Positions 36,317 to 44,705 of a stretch of 64,000 nucleotides of DNA are shown here, piece by piece (the first letter of the stretch is position 1; each line of letters opens with the position of its first letter). The position numbers and the translations under genes were made by a program. Source of the DNA: Desulfurococcales archaeon (GTDB taxonomy: Archaea > Thermoproteota > Thermoprotei_A > Sulfolobales > Acidilobaceae); NCBI GenBank assembly GCA_015521705.1, contig WANR01000036.1:1-64000 (forward strand). The letters are read 5' to 3'. The notes beneath the pieces were generated by a model, which did no database searches, had not been told where the DNA came from, and was given only the letters and a program-made list of their open reading frames with translations.

Positions 36317-37120
36317 TTATGTGCGTCCTATCCCTTTCACTCCCTCTTTCTTCGCTTTTTTGACCGCTTTTCTCGAGACCATAATTACAAGGGATGCCAG
36401 TAAGAGCGTGTACCCTATTGTGGCTATTATCTCCTGGGCGAGCCCCAGGTAGGGCCTGTACCCTACCGAGGCATACCTTATGATCTCCGCTGGGTGGCTA
36501 TAAGGCGTCAGTACTGCTATAGTCTTGAGGGGGTCTGGGAGCCTTTCCACGGGAGCGGCTATTCCGCCTATGATGAAGAGCAATAGGTTCATAAAGTCTA
36601 GTAGGGGCCCTGGGGCTTCAGTGTATAGGCTGAGGAAGGCTATTATTAGAGAGTATAGGGTTGCTAGGACTAGTATAAAGAACAGCCCGAAAACCAGTAG
36701 CAAAGGATCTTCCACGCGCATAGGGTTGATCCCCGTGAGCTCCCTCAGAAAGATCCAGGCTACCGTTAGCGAGGCCAGGGTTAGCACTATGCTTGGAAGA
36801 GCGCGTAGCGCTAGGAAGAGCGAATGGCTGACATTGTAAAGTTCGTGTTCCTCAAACACGCCTGTGTTAACGTAGTATTTCATCCAGTTTCCTATAGTCC
36901 ACACGGGGGTTGACATGAGACCGAAAGCGGCCACCGCCCAGAACACCATAGGTATTATGAGCTGATACTCGCTTGGAGGAGCGAACGCAAGGACTCCCAG
37001 TATGTAGATGGAGAGCCATAGAAATTCTATAACCCCCCAGTTTACAAGGCTCAGGGTGAACCTCGAAGTCCTAACCAGGTGCAGCCATACCATAGCGTAT
37101 ATTCTTGTTTTCGAGACCAT
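36317..37120 (-). CDS. ABC-2 type transporter permease
   Basis: Integral membrane subunit of 267 residues with about six helices, ABC-2 exporter type. The C-terminal part shows the usual pattern before the last helices: FIIGGIAAPVERLPDPLKTIAVLTPYSHPAEIIRY. It pairs with the permease at 37133-37942 and the ATPase at 37947-38966 to give a full exporter of two different membrane subunits. The gap to the preceding gene is 12 bases. Cargo unknown. The 213 bases beyond its end show nothing clear. Confidence 0.87.
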   Translation of the reverse strand: MVSKTRIYAMVWLHLVRTSRFTLSLVNWGVIEFLWLSIYILGVLAFAPPSEYQLIIPMVFWAVAAFGLMSTPVWTIGNWMKYYVNTGVFEEHELYNVSHSLFLALRALPSIVLTLASLTVAWIFLRELTGINPMRVEDPLLLVFGLFFILVLATLYSLIIAFLSLYTEAPGPLLDFMNLLLFIIGGIAAPVERLPDPLKTIAVLTPYSHPAEIIRYASVGYRPYLGLAQEIIATIGYTLLLASLVIMVSRKAVKKAKKEGVKGIGRT

Positions 37121-37132
37121 AGTCCCTAGCCT

Positions 37133-37942
37133 CTAGTCGGTCACGCCTCTCCTTCTAGCAATGGTTTCAAAGCCCCCGAGAGCAGCTATTCCAGCTATAT
37201 TGTAGGCTAGGATCATAGCTGCTATTATGTATGCTACAAGGAAGAGGTCCCTAGCCAAGCCCTCCTGGAAAGTCGCAGCGATCTTAGCAGCCTCTACAAC
37301 GTAGCTCACGGGCACGGCCTTAGAGGCGAGCTGTAGTATTTCCGGGAGAATCTTCAACGGGTAAAATACTCCCGACAGGAGAAGTAATAATGGGTTCAGG
37401 AAGCCCATCACGTTACTCTCCTCCCTCACCATAAGGCTGGCCATGGCCGCGATCCCCCCGATAGCGACTAGGGGTAGCATGCCTAGGAGGAGAAACGCGA
37501 GAACTAGGCTCATTCTAGCTATTCCCTCTGGGCCGCTGAAGTATAGGACTCCGGGTAGTAGTACTAGGAACTCCATTGCTAGCGTAAGCATGCTAAGCGA
37601 GAGGCCGGAGGCTATCACGTAGGTGGATAGCTTGTGCGGCGACGTCATTATGTAGGGCAGCGTTCCCAGCCATCTATGCCACTGGGCTACGCTGGCCGCG
37701 TTGTCTATTATGCCGACTGCGGCGAAGGCCACAGAGCTTGAAGCGAATATGTACAAGATGGGGTCTGTAACGCCTAGAGAGTTCTTGAAGTTCTCAAGGC
37801 TCCCATAAGACGTTCCCAGGCCCACGAGAACTATTATTATAGTGTAGGGCCAGGCAAGTTCTAGAACAGCCATGACTCTATTATTCTTGAGCCACCAAAG
37901 CCTAAGCATTGTGTCGGCGAGGAAAATGCTTCTTGCCCCCAT
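37133..37942 (-). CDS. ABC-2 type transporter permease
   Basis: Second membrane subunit of the exporter, 269 residues and about six helices, with LLLLLSGVFYPLKILPEILQLASKAVPVSYVVEAAK as the ABC-2 conserved region (seen in shorter form as SGVFYPLKILPE). The open frame reaches 37966, but the ATG at 37942 is more likely: GGGG lies eight bases upstream and it leaves a four-base gap to the ATPase gene stop. Same operon as its neighbours. Confidence 0.87.
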   Translation of the reverse strand: MGARSIFLADTMLRLWWLKNNRVMAVLELAWPYTIIIVLVGLGTSYGSLENFKNSLGVTDPILYIFASSSVAFAAVGIIDNAASVAQWHRWLGTLPYIMTSPHKLSTYVIASGLSLSMLTLAMEFLVLLPGVLYFSGPEGIARMSLVLAFLLLGMLPLVAIGGIAAMASLMVREESNVMGFLNPLLLLLSGVFYPLKILPEILQLASKAVPVSYVVEAAKIAATFQEGLARDLFLVAYIIAAMILAYNIAGIAALGGFETIARRRGVTD

Positions 37943-37946
37943 CAGC

Positions 37947-38966
37947 CTAGCCCCTCTCCCTGACAAGCCTTATAAAGACGTCTTCTAGTGTCGGCCTCTC
38001 TATTCTATGCTCGACCGTCCTGATACCCAGGGAAGACGCTCTGGATAGAAGGGCTGTAAGCGCCTTGGATTCCTCTCCAGGCTCAACCAGTATTCTTATC
38101 TTAGATACTCCATTCTCTTCCCCCACTATGCCGGCAGCCACCCCGAGCACTGCTCTTATATGATCTACTATGACTCTAGCCTGGGCGCTGCTCCCCGAGA
38201 CTGTTACGTAAATGCTGCTATACTTGGCGACGCTTCTCTTCAATTCCTCGGGGCTTCCCTCGGCTATGATCCTGCCCCTATCAATTATCCCTATTCTATC
38301 GCAGAGGATCTCTGCCTCGACCATGTTATGCGTGGTTATGAGTATCGATTTGCCTTCGGATGCCATTTCTCTTAGCAGGGAACGTATCACTCTGGCGCTG
38401 GGTGGATCAAGTCCTAGCGTTGGCTCGTCGAGTATCAAAACTGGAGGGTCTTTCAAAAGAGCCCTAGCCAGGCCTAGCCTAGCCCTCATACCAAGGCTCA
38501 TTTCCTCGAATCTCCGTTCACCACCTCCAATCCTGTCTAGGCCGACTAGGGAGAGAACATGGTTTATCCTCTCCTCTAGGGCCTTCCCCGAGAGGCCGTA
38601 GAGGAGCCCGAAGTATTTCAGGTTCTCTCTTCCACTAAGTTTCCAGAAGAACCCTCTTTCAACGGACAACATGACCCCTATTAGCTTACGCACCTCCACG
38701 GGTTCATGGACACTACTATACCCGGCTACCCTAGCATCTCCCCTATCTGGGATCAAGAGGGTGGCTATTATCTTGATGGCGGTGGTTTTCCCGGCGCCGT
38801 TGGGACCTAGTAATCCGTAGATTTCGCCCCAGCCGACGCTAAAGGAGACGCCTTGAAGGGCCTTAACCACCACTTTTCTTCCACGTATTAGGCCGCCCTC
38901 TCTCTGGACGTAGGACTTATGCAGGTCAATAGCTTCTATAGCCTCAGGCATCCCTGTAGCATCCAT
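37947..38966 (-). CDS. ABC transporter ATP-binding protein (DrrA-like)
   Basis: ATPase of the exporter, 339 residues. Walker A LLGPNGAGKTTAIK, signature MSLGMRARLGLARAL, Walker B VLILDEPTLGLDPP, H-loop ITTHN. The ~100 residues after the H-loop form the accessory domain common to DrrA/CcmA-type exporters, ending RIERPTLEDVFIRLVRE. The ATG lies about 26 bases after a TATA-like AAAATATAT on the minus strand, so the operon transcript is probably leaderless. It transcribes both permeases. Confidence 0.92.
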   Translation of the reverse strand: MDATGMPEAIEAIDLHKSYVQREGGLIRGRKVVVKALQGVSFSVGWGEIYGLLGPNGAGKTTAIKIIATLLIPDRGDARVAGYSSVHEPVEVRKLIGVMLSVERGFFWKLSGRENLKYFGLLYGLSGKALEERINHVLSLVGLDRIGGGERRFEEMSLGMRARLGLARALLKDPPVLILDEPTLGLDPPSARVIRSLLREMASEGKSILITTHNMVEAEILCDRIGIIDRGRIIAEGSPEELKRSVAKYSSIYVTVSGSSAQARVIVDHIRAVLGVAAGIVGEENGVSKIRILVEPGEESKALTALLSRASSLGIRTVEHRIERPTLEDVFIRLVRERG

Positions 38967-39090
38967 AACTAAACGATAACACAGCTCTCATATATTTTTG
39001 TCTCCCATACCAGAAGCGGGAAAAGATGCAGCTCCCCGGGGGGCTTATATGTTTGAGTTCACGGTTTCAAGCTTTGGAAACTGGTATCCA

Positions 39091-39098
39091 ATATAAAA
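39091..39098 (+). promoter_or_regulatory. TATA box of proS
   Basis: ATATAAAA centred about 35 bases before the GTG at 39129; the expected transcript would begin near 39119 and include a GGTG site. Confidence 0.6.
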
Positions 39099-39128
39099 GC
39101 TCTTCCCGTTGCCATATCTTGTTAAGGT

Positions 39129-40595
39129 GTGGAGGGTTTGGGGCGCAGCCTTCCTTCCAGGGACAAGTGGGAGAGCGACTTTCCTAGGTGGTTCGATAGG
39201 GTTCTAGAAGAGGCAGAGATCTACGATTATGGAAGGTATCCAGTGAAGGGTATGGGTGTATGGATGCCCTATGGGTTTCAGATAAGGAGAAGAGTCCTAG
39301 ACTTGGTCAGAAGAGAGCTCGACAAGAGGGGCCACGAGGAAGTTCTTTTCCCTCTACTCATACCAGACTTCTTGCTGAGGAAGGAGTCCGAGCATGTCAA
39401 AGGGTTCGAGGACGAAGTGTACTGGGTAACACACGGGGGGCTAGAGGAGCTTGACGTAAAGCTGGCCCTAAGGCCCACGAGCGAGACAAGCATAACCTAT
39501 ATGGAGTCGCTTTGGATCAAGAGCTACAGGCAGCTCCCCAAGAAATACTACCAGGTAGTCAGCGTCTTCAGGTATGAGACAAAAGCCACAAGGCCCATGA
39601 TAAGGCTCCGCGAAGTCACCACGTTCAAAGAGGCACACACGCTCCACGATTCTTTCGAGGATGCCGAGAGGCAGGTTGCCGAAGCCGTTGAAGTCTACAA
39701 GAGAATATTTGACGAGATGGGCATACCATACATTATCAGTAGAAGGCCCGAATGGGACAAGTTCGCTGGCGCCCTCTACACCATAGCCTTTGACACCATA
39801 ATGCCCGATGGGAGAGTCCTCCAGATAGGGACAGCCCATAATTTAGGTCAGAACTTTACCAAGGCTTTCGACTTTAGAATACAGCTGGCCGACGAGAGCC
39901 TCGACTACCTATGGCAGACAAGCTATGGCATAAGCGACAGGGTCATAGCCACGCTAATAGCCATACACGGCGATGATAGGGGCACGGTGATCCCGCCAAG
40001 CATGGCCCCGATCCAAGTCGTCATAATCCCTATACTAGCTGGTAAGGAAGAGGACAAGGCCCGTGTCCTGAACTATGCGGTCTCCCTGAAGAAGAGCCTC
40101 GAAGAGTCAGGCTTCAGGGTTAAAATTGATGATAGGGAAGACGTAAGACCCGGCGCCAAGTACTATTACTGGGAGGCCAAAGGCGTTCCTCTAAGAGTCG
40201 AGGTTGGCCTCAGAGAAGTGGAAGAAAACATGGTGACTCTAACTCGCAGGGACACCCTGGAAAGACGTAGCGCTGAAAGAGAGAGAGCCATTGAAAACAT
40301 TAGGGAACTACTAAACACTATAGAAAGCGACCTCAAGAAGAGAGCATGGGAGTTCTTTAAGTCTAGAATAACAAGGGCTAAAACAGTTGAGGAGGCTAAA
40401 AAAGCTTTTGAATCCAAGAGAGGCATAATAGAAATGCCATGGTGTGGCAAAGACGAATGCGCGCTAAAACTCGAAGAAGAGCTTGAAGCAAAAACCCTGG
40501 GGACACCCTGGCCTTCAGAAAAAGAATCTCCTGGCTCATGCCCCGTATGTGGCTCCATGGCTGTCACGATAATTAGGTTAGCCAAAACTTACTAA
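39129..40595 (+). CDS. proS: Proline--tRNA ligase (archaeal/eukaryotic type)
   Basis: Charges tRNA-Pro with proline. 488 residues, the archaeal form without the bacterial editing insert. Class II motif 2 is in [22 protein letters not shown] and motif 3 in [21 protein letters not shown]. The anticodon-binding domain ([13 protein letters not shown]) is followed by the extra C-terminal zinc-like domain with [12 protein letters not shown] and CPVCGSMAV, ending in the conserved Tyr (RLAKTY). Start GTG 39129 or TTG 39138; both give the same core. It is divergently placed from the ABC exporter. Confidence 0.95.
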   Translation: MEGLGRSLPSRDKWESDFPRWFDRVLEEAEIYDYGRYPVKGMGVWMPYGFQIRRRVLDLVRRELDKRGHEEVLFPLLIPDFLLRKESEHVKGFEDEVYWVTHGGLEELDVKLALRPTSETSITYMESLWIKSYRQLPKKYYQVVSVFRYETKATRPMIRLREVTTFKEAHTLHDSFEDAERQVAEAVEVYKRIFDEMGIPYIISRRPEWDKFAGALYTIAFDTIMPDGRVLQIGTAHNLGQNFTKAFDFRIQLADESLDYLWQTSYGISDRVIATLIAIHGDDRGTVIPPSMAPIQVVIIPILAGKEEDKARVLNYAVSLKKSLEESGFRVKIDDREDVRPGAKYYYWEAKGVPLRVEVGLREVEENMVTLTRRDTLERRSAERERAIENIRELLNTIESDLKKRAWEFFKSRITRAKTVEEAKKAFESKRGIIEMPWCGKDECALKLEEELEAKTLGTPWPSEKESPGSCPVCGSMAVTIIRLAKTY

Positions 40596-40672
40596 AGTAG
40601 CAGCCAGAGGTCCTAGAAGCGCACAGGAAAGAGCGACCACTTGCCCTTCGGTGCTCATTGTTCTTTGGCCTG

Positions 40673-40797
40673 ACTTATAAGCTCCGCCGAGACACTACAT
40701 AGGTAGTGGTGGCATCCGCTGGGGGCGCAGAGCGCCTCTAGCGGGGATTTAGCGGCTAGCTATACTGGCTGCACTACAGGGTTCCAGAAGCTGGAGG
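40673..40797 (+). ncRNA. Candidate structured noncoding RNA or leader
   Basis: Between proS and the next gene lie, in order, a TATA-like CTTATAA (40674-40680) and four compact hairpins: CACTAC/GTAGTG (40693-40708), a 13-bp stem with AGA loop (40716-40744, arms CCGCTGGGGGCGC and GCGCCTCTAGCGG), GCGGCTAG/CTGGCTGC (40752-40772) followed by ACTACA, and TTCCAG/CTGGAG (40782-40796). It could be an independent small RNA or the leader of the gene at 40861. It matches no RNA family I can recognise. Confidence 0.35.
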
Positions 40798-40860
40798 CCT
40801 TGCACCTTTACCTGGGGGTTTCGAAGGTTTTAAGGGGCGGGTTGTAGGTGTCAGGTAGCC

Positions 40861-41754
40861 GTGAAGGTGCTTGTAGTCGGCCTTATAGGGGAAGGCTCGG
40901 GGAAGACTATACTGGCTTCCAGCCTAGTATCGGTACTGAAAAAGGAGGGAATTGATGCTGTAGGTTTTAAGCCTGTAGGCGGCACGGAGATCTGGGCTAG
41001 GCCTGAAGTTCTCTATGAGAGCAGGAAGAGGTCAACGCTTGTCACAGGCGATGCTTTGGTCCTAGAGAGGGCTAGTGGCCGGCCATACCCCATAGAGACT
41101 TACAACCCTATAGGGTTCCATATAGTCCCGCTGGATCCTGCCAGCTTCAACTGGTCCGTCAAGTCATTGTTCAGGGTAACTGCTGGGCTTTCCTCGCGTG
41201 TAGCTCTTGGCCGTGTCTCTGTATGCCTCGACGGTAAGACAGAGTCGCTCCACTTCGTGAATAACGATGCCATATCAAAGTCGCCTGCCCGGTTGTCGAG
41301 TACTTTGATGGAAGTAGCTTCTTCGCTGGTTCCCAGGCCTATAAAGGTTGACAAGAGTTTTGCAGAGAGGATCCTCGAGGGGGAATACGTAGAGGCCGCT
41401 GATAGGTGCCTATACAGCCTAGAGGGGAGGCACGAGGTAGTCGTTATAGAGTCTAACTCTGACATAGCGTCGCCAACATACGCCTCGCTGTCAGCAGATC
41501 TAGTGTTGGCCGTATCGCCAGGCGTCGTGGCTATGGTTGACGGTAAAAGGTACTATAAAGCAGTTAGTGTTAGCTCGGTAGCAGGCAAGCCCTGGAGCGT
41601 TACTGCCGAAGAAGCTGTGGCACTCTCAGGCATAATGGACTATGTGGAACTACCGCTTCTACAAGACCCAGAGGAAGGATATAGCTATAACGACTTATAC
41701 CCCTTAGTGGATAAGATTAAAGAACTAGGCGATGAGGATAGCCGTGCCCGGTAG
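40861..41754 (+). CDS. Predicted P-loop NTPase (MinD/BioD-like fold)
   Basis: A 297-residue cytosolic protein with an N-terminal P-loop VVGLIGEGSGKTILASSLV, then FKPVGG, which in dethiobiotin-synthase and cobyrinic-acid-synthase relatives binds substrate. Later strands include HEVVVIESNSDIASPTYASLSADLVLAV, the Walker B-like region. The middle (about 100-170) is unlike enzymes I know. It may be a ligase of the BioD/CbiA class or a regulatory ATPase. The start GTG has a weak AGGT site. The upstream 265 bases hold the candidate structured RNA. Confidence 0.68.
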   Translation: MKVLVVGLIGEGSGKTILASSLVSVLKKEGIDAVGFKPVGGTEIWARPEVLYESRKRSTLVTGDALVLERASGRPYPIETYNPIGFHIVPLDPASFNWSVKSLFRVTAGLSSRVALGRVSVCLDGKTESLHFVNNDAISKSPARLSSTLMEVASSLVPRPIKVDKSFAERILEGEYVEAADRCLYSLEGRHEVVVIESNSDIASPTYASLSADLVLAVSPGVVAMVDGKRYYKAVSVSSVAGKPWSVTAEEAVALSGIMDYVELPLLQDPEEGYSYNDLYPLVDKIKELGDEDSRAR

Positions 41755-41882
41755 TGAGCCTCCAGGGCTGTGACTAACTCTGGGGTACCCGAGCGTGTTA
41801 GCGCCCTGACAGTCTTCCGCGCGCTCGGTGAACCACTCAGTCCACGGTTCAGTAGAACGCTGCACCGGATGGAGGGATCCTT

Positions 41883-42989
41883 GTGACTACCAGCACGTCA
41901 CTCGTAAATGCATTAGAGGCTTTATGGGGGATCGAGTCGAGGCTTAGAGACGTAGAGACCCTGCCCGAGTGTGAATTGTATAGACCCAGAGATTTCATCG
42001 TGATAGAGCCACGCATTGATAGAAGGCAGGGTTCATGGGCCCTCTTCCTTGCCAGGAAGGAGGGCATAGACACCATAACTCTGATAAGCCGCGCTAAAAA
42101 ACTGCTAGGCGCAAAAAGAGCTACCATACAAGGACTCAAAGATGCCTGTTCGGTGTCCTACCAGTACGTGGCATTCGATACTGTTAGCATGGAAAAACGT
42201 GGCTATGGAAGCGTGATCCAGGGTAAAGGCTTCAAGCTATTCTACCTGGGCACGAATATTCCCCTAAAGCCTGGAGGCCTCCCCTACAACATATTCCATT
42301 TAAGAGTATCCACCAGCAGCCCCGGAACACTATGCGACAACGCCTACAAGACAAGCCAAATACCAGGCTACTACGGGCCCCAGAGGTTCGGCATAGAAAG
42401 GCCAAATACTCACATAATCAGCCTCTTTGCCGGCGAAGGCTCGCCTGGCTACCTCCTAAAAGAGTATTCTTACAGGTATCCACTCGAGAAACGAGACCGC
42501 CCAGGTAGCTACGAGTCTAGAATACTATCACAGACCTTGAAAAAACTCAACCCTTTCAAAGCAGCCAGAGTTATGAAAGTGGTCTCACAGGCTCTACAAT
42601 CCTACCTCTTCAATAGGGCCCTTTCAGTAGCCCTATCCGAGGGCACTCTAGAGGCATATAGCGAAGCAACCGTTACTGCCAGCTGTCGCGGGGTCAGAGC
42701 CAGAGTGCCTGCTGCAAGGCTTCCATCCCCGAGACTTGAAGCGTCGCGGAGCAGGTGGGCCAGACTAGTGGCGCAGATCTTAGAAGAGGAAGGGATAAGC
42801 TGGGAGACGCTCAGATACTCTAGGCCCGTTTTAAGACCTCTCAAGTACCCTTTGTGCGTCCATTCATGCAGGGCCTTTAAGAATACAGCAGTACTGACAC
42901 TCACGCTACCTAAGGGAGCCTACGCCACTATAGCTCTGAGAGAAATGTGTAGAGTGAATTGGAGAGAATGTAGCAAAAACCAGTCATAG
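41883..42989 (+). CDS. truD: TruD-family tRNA pseudouridine synthase
   Basis: Converts a uridine in tRNA (position 13 in TruD; Pus7-type targets in archaea) to pseudouridine. Diagnostic features are TIQGLKDACSVSYQYV, with Asp87 as the catalytic residue, the family motif GYYGPQRFG at 162-170, and the C-terminal LTLPKGAYATIALREM. At 368 residues it is shorter than many archaeal homologues and the inserted domain between the motifs appears reduced. GGAGG lies 8-9 bases before the GTG start. The 128 bases upstream (41755-41882) show no gene. Confidence 0.85.
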   Translation: MTTSTSLVNALEALWGIESRLRDVETLPECELYRPRDFIVIEPRIDRRQGSWALFLARKEGIDTITLISRAKKLLGAKRATIQGLKDACSVSYQYVAFDTVSMEKRGYGSVIQGKGFKLFYLGTNIPLKPGGLPYNIFHLRVSTSSPGTLCDNAYKTSQIPGYYGPQRFGIERPNTHIISLFAGEGSPGYLLKEYSYRYPLEKRDRPGSYESRILSQTLKKLNPFKAARVMKVVSQALQSYLFNRALSVALSEGTLEAYSEATVTASCRGVRARVPAARLPSPRLEASRSRWARLVAQILEEEGISWETLRYSRPVLRPLKYPLCVHSCRAFKNTAVLTLTLPKGAYATIALREMCRVNWRECSKNQS

Positions 42990-43579
42990 ACTCCCTCGCG
43001 AGCATCGCCGGTAGGAGTAGATCCCGGCTCCCTGTTTGGCGATTACCTGGTTTTAACCATGTTTTAAACCTGTAGGCAGGTTAAATCTCTGTTAAATCAA
43101 CCATTTCATGGTGTCTGGTTAAGTTAACCCGGGCTTAACTCAACCACAGAAAACTGATTGTTTGCTTATTTTATTTATAAAGTTTTTATATTTAAATGTA
43201 TTGAGATATTATTTCTGGTCTCTAAGGGTTTCGGCCAATTACTTTCCAGGTTACCCATTCCGAGGATTTCTGGCTCTATTCTATGTTACCGTATTACTTT
43301 TCCAGTTGCAGAAGGTTTCAATCGGCAACCAAGTAATACCCCGGGAGAATAGCGTTTCTTCTCAGGTCTGAGTGCCCTAGCTGGGCTAGGGCCCAATACG
43401 CGTTTTAAGAGCACAGAGTTTTACCCAGCATAGTTGAACCGGTGTGTCTACTGGCCGCTTTACTAGTCAATGGACTGGCTAGACTCTTTTGTGCCTTATC
43501 GTTTAGAGTCTTTCTTGTTTTGGAAGTGTTTGATCATCTTTTTAAACTCAAGGATTTAAAGACTTCTAGGGATACCCTG
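42990..43579. other. 590-bp noncoding stretch with repeated GTTAA motifs and an AT-rich tract
   Basis: No convincing gene. At 43049-43145 the core GTTWAA or its inverse recurs: GGTTTTAACC (43049), GTTTTAAACC (43061), GGTTAAATC (43079), GTTAAATCAACC (43091), GGTTAAGTTAACC (43117-43129, a perfect 6+1+6 inverted repeat) and CTTAACTCAACC (43134). An AT-rich tract of about 60 bases follows (43149-43211). Further on are two TTTCCAG/TTTTCCAG segments and, at the end, the promoter of the decarboxylase gene. Confidence 0.6.
43553..43560 (+). promoter_or_regulatory. TATA box of SpeD-family gene
   Basis: GATTTAAA centred about 24 bases before TTG 43580, supporting leaderless initiation there. Confidence 0.5.
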
Positions 43580-44005
43580 TTGACGCTTGAACTGGGTAAA
43601 AAGGCTCTGGGAGACATTATTGTTGGTAGACACGTCTATGGGAGCCTATATGGGGTGTCCAAGGAAAAGGCTGGTAATGAAGAGTTTCTGAGGAACGTTG
43701 TAGTTGAGGCTGTTAGAGCTTCTGGTGCAGTGCTACACGATATTAGGAGCTGGAAAATACCAGGGCCCAAGGGCGGTGTCTCGGTCATAGCTCTAATATT
43801 GGAGAGTCATGTAGCTTTACATACGTGGGTCGAGTATTCCTATGCCACTTTTGACGTCTTTACGTGTGGCGAGAGGGCTGATCCCTTCAAGGCTTTCGAG
43901 ACTATACTTAAGGCGCTAGAGCCTAGCCATTACACGTTGCACTATGCTGATAGAAGCCAGTTGCCGCTTGCAGAAACTATCTACCAGGGCTACAGGAGCT
44001 CATAG
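43580..44005 (+). CDS. Pyruvoyl-dependent AdoMet/arginine decarboxylase (SpeD family)
   Basis: Self-cleaving decarboxylase with a pyruvoyl group. The family core is clear: VGRHVYGSLYG, SVIALILESHVALHTW and FTCGERADPFKAF. The backbone should break between Glu75 and Ser76, turning Ser76 into the pyruvoyl residue; His81 and Cys96 match the processing and catalytic positions. In Crenarchaeota this family includes both AdoMet decarboxylase and an arginine decarboxylase derived from it; sequence reading alone does not separate them. The frame is open to 43442, but TTG 43580 gives 141 residues, the normal length, and lies 24 bases after a TATA box. Confidence 0.85.
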   Translation: MTLELGKKALGDIIVGRHVYGSLYGVSKEKAGNEEFLRNVVVEAVRASGAVLHDIRSWKIPGPKGGVSVIALILESHVALHTWVEYSYATFDVFTCGERADPFKAFETILKALEPSHYTLHYADRSQLPLAETIYQGYRSS

Positions 44006-44123
44006 AGTCCTTAGCCAGTTTGATTGCCACTATTGGCTAAACAGATAAATAGTTTGGCTAATATTATTGATAACCAAATATAATGGGGAACAGGCCAGAT
44101 TGCTACTAGGGAGTAGTGGCGTG

Positions 44124-44705
44124 ATGATGCGCAGAGGACTCACTGTAATAACAGTTGCTATAATAGTTGCAGCCACCTTAGCACTGGCTCTAGCGTTTGC
44201 CTCCTACTACGTGGCTATCAGCTCCAGCGTTGGCGAGCGAGTCGAGGTATTGAACTATCTAGGCTCGCTCTCGTCTAATCTTTACTATTACGTTGAGTGG
44301 AGGATAGATAACACGTCCTTGAACGCCACCCGTCTATACGTTGGGGCTCTTAACTATAACCCGTCCCCTATACGCGTTTATGTTCTAGCTCTAGAGGCGC
44401 CCCTAATGAATTCCACGCTGCCTATAAGCGTTAACGCGACAGACCCTCCACAGATCGTCGAGACGCTAACTATTCCTAGCGGCTCCATATATGTTCTAGG
44501 CCCTAATGGTTATACACCGCTTGATTCCATGCTGGGCAACTCTCTGGTAACTCTACATGAATGGTTGCTGGAGACCACGGCTTCAAAACCATACCTTCTA
44601 AGCATAGATGTAAGTTGGGGGGTGTCGAGCTCTGCCTTCATAGTGTTTCTTGTAGAAGTTGGAGGTGAGTATTATGAGGTCTCGAGACTTAACATTCACA
44701 GGTAA
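44124..44705 (+). CDS. Pilin-like secreted protein
   Basis: A 193-residue protein with a short basic start (MMRRGL) and a long N-terminal hydrophobic helix (VITVAIIVAATLALALAFASYYV), then a beta-rich external part with sequons NTS, NAT and NST. It resembles archaeal pilin-like or membrane-tethered surface proteins, but the peptidase cleavage site is not clear (no typical G-SE). ATG 44124 is uncertain; the frame begins at TTG 44067. It overlaps the next pilin-like gene by about 30 bases, so the two are made together. Confidence 0.65.
   Translation: MMRRGLTVITVAIIVAATLALALAFASYYVAISSSVGERVEVLNYLGSLSSNLYYYVEWRIDNTSLNATRLYVGALNYNPSPIRVYVLALEAPLMNSTLPISVNATDPPQIVETLTIPSGSIYVLGPNGYTPLDSMLGNSLVTLHEWLLETTASKPYLLSIDVSWGVSSSAFIVFLVEVGGEYYEVSRLNIHR

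Noticed and set aside
40752-40778. H/ACA small RNA
   Set aside because: A stem followed by ACTACA is there, but no internal pocket or K-turn is seen, so I keep only a generic structured-RNA candidate.
43158-43371. Two overlapping frames of 64-69 residues in the long gap
   Set aside because: AT-rich, out of the composition of real genes here, without ribosome site or homology I can see.
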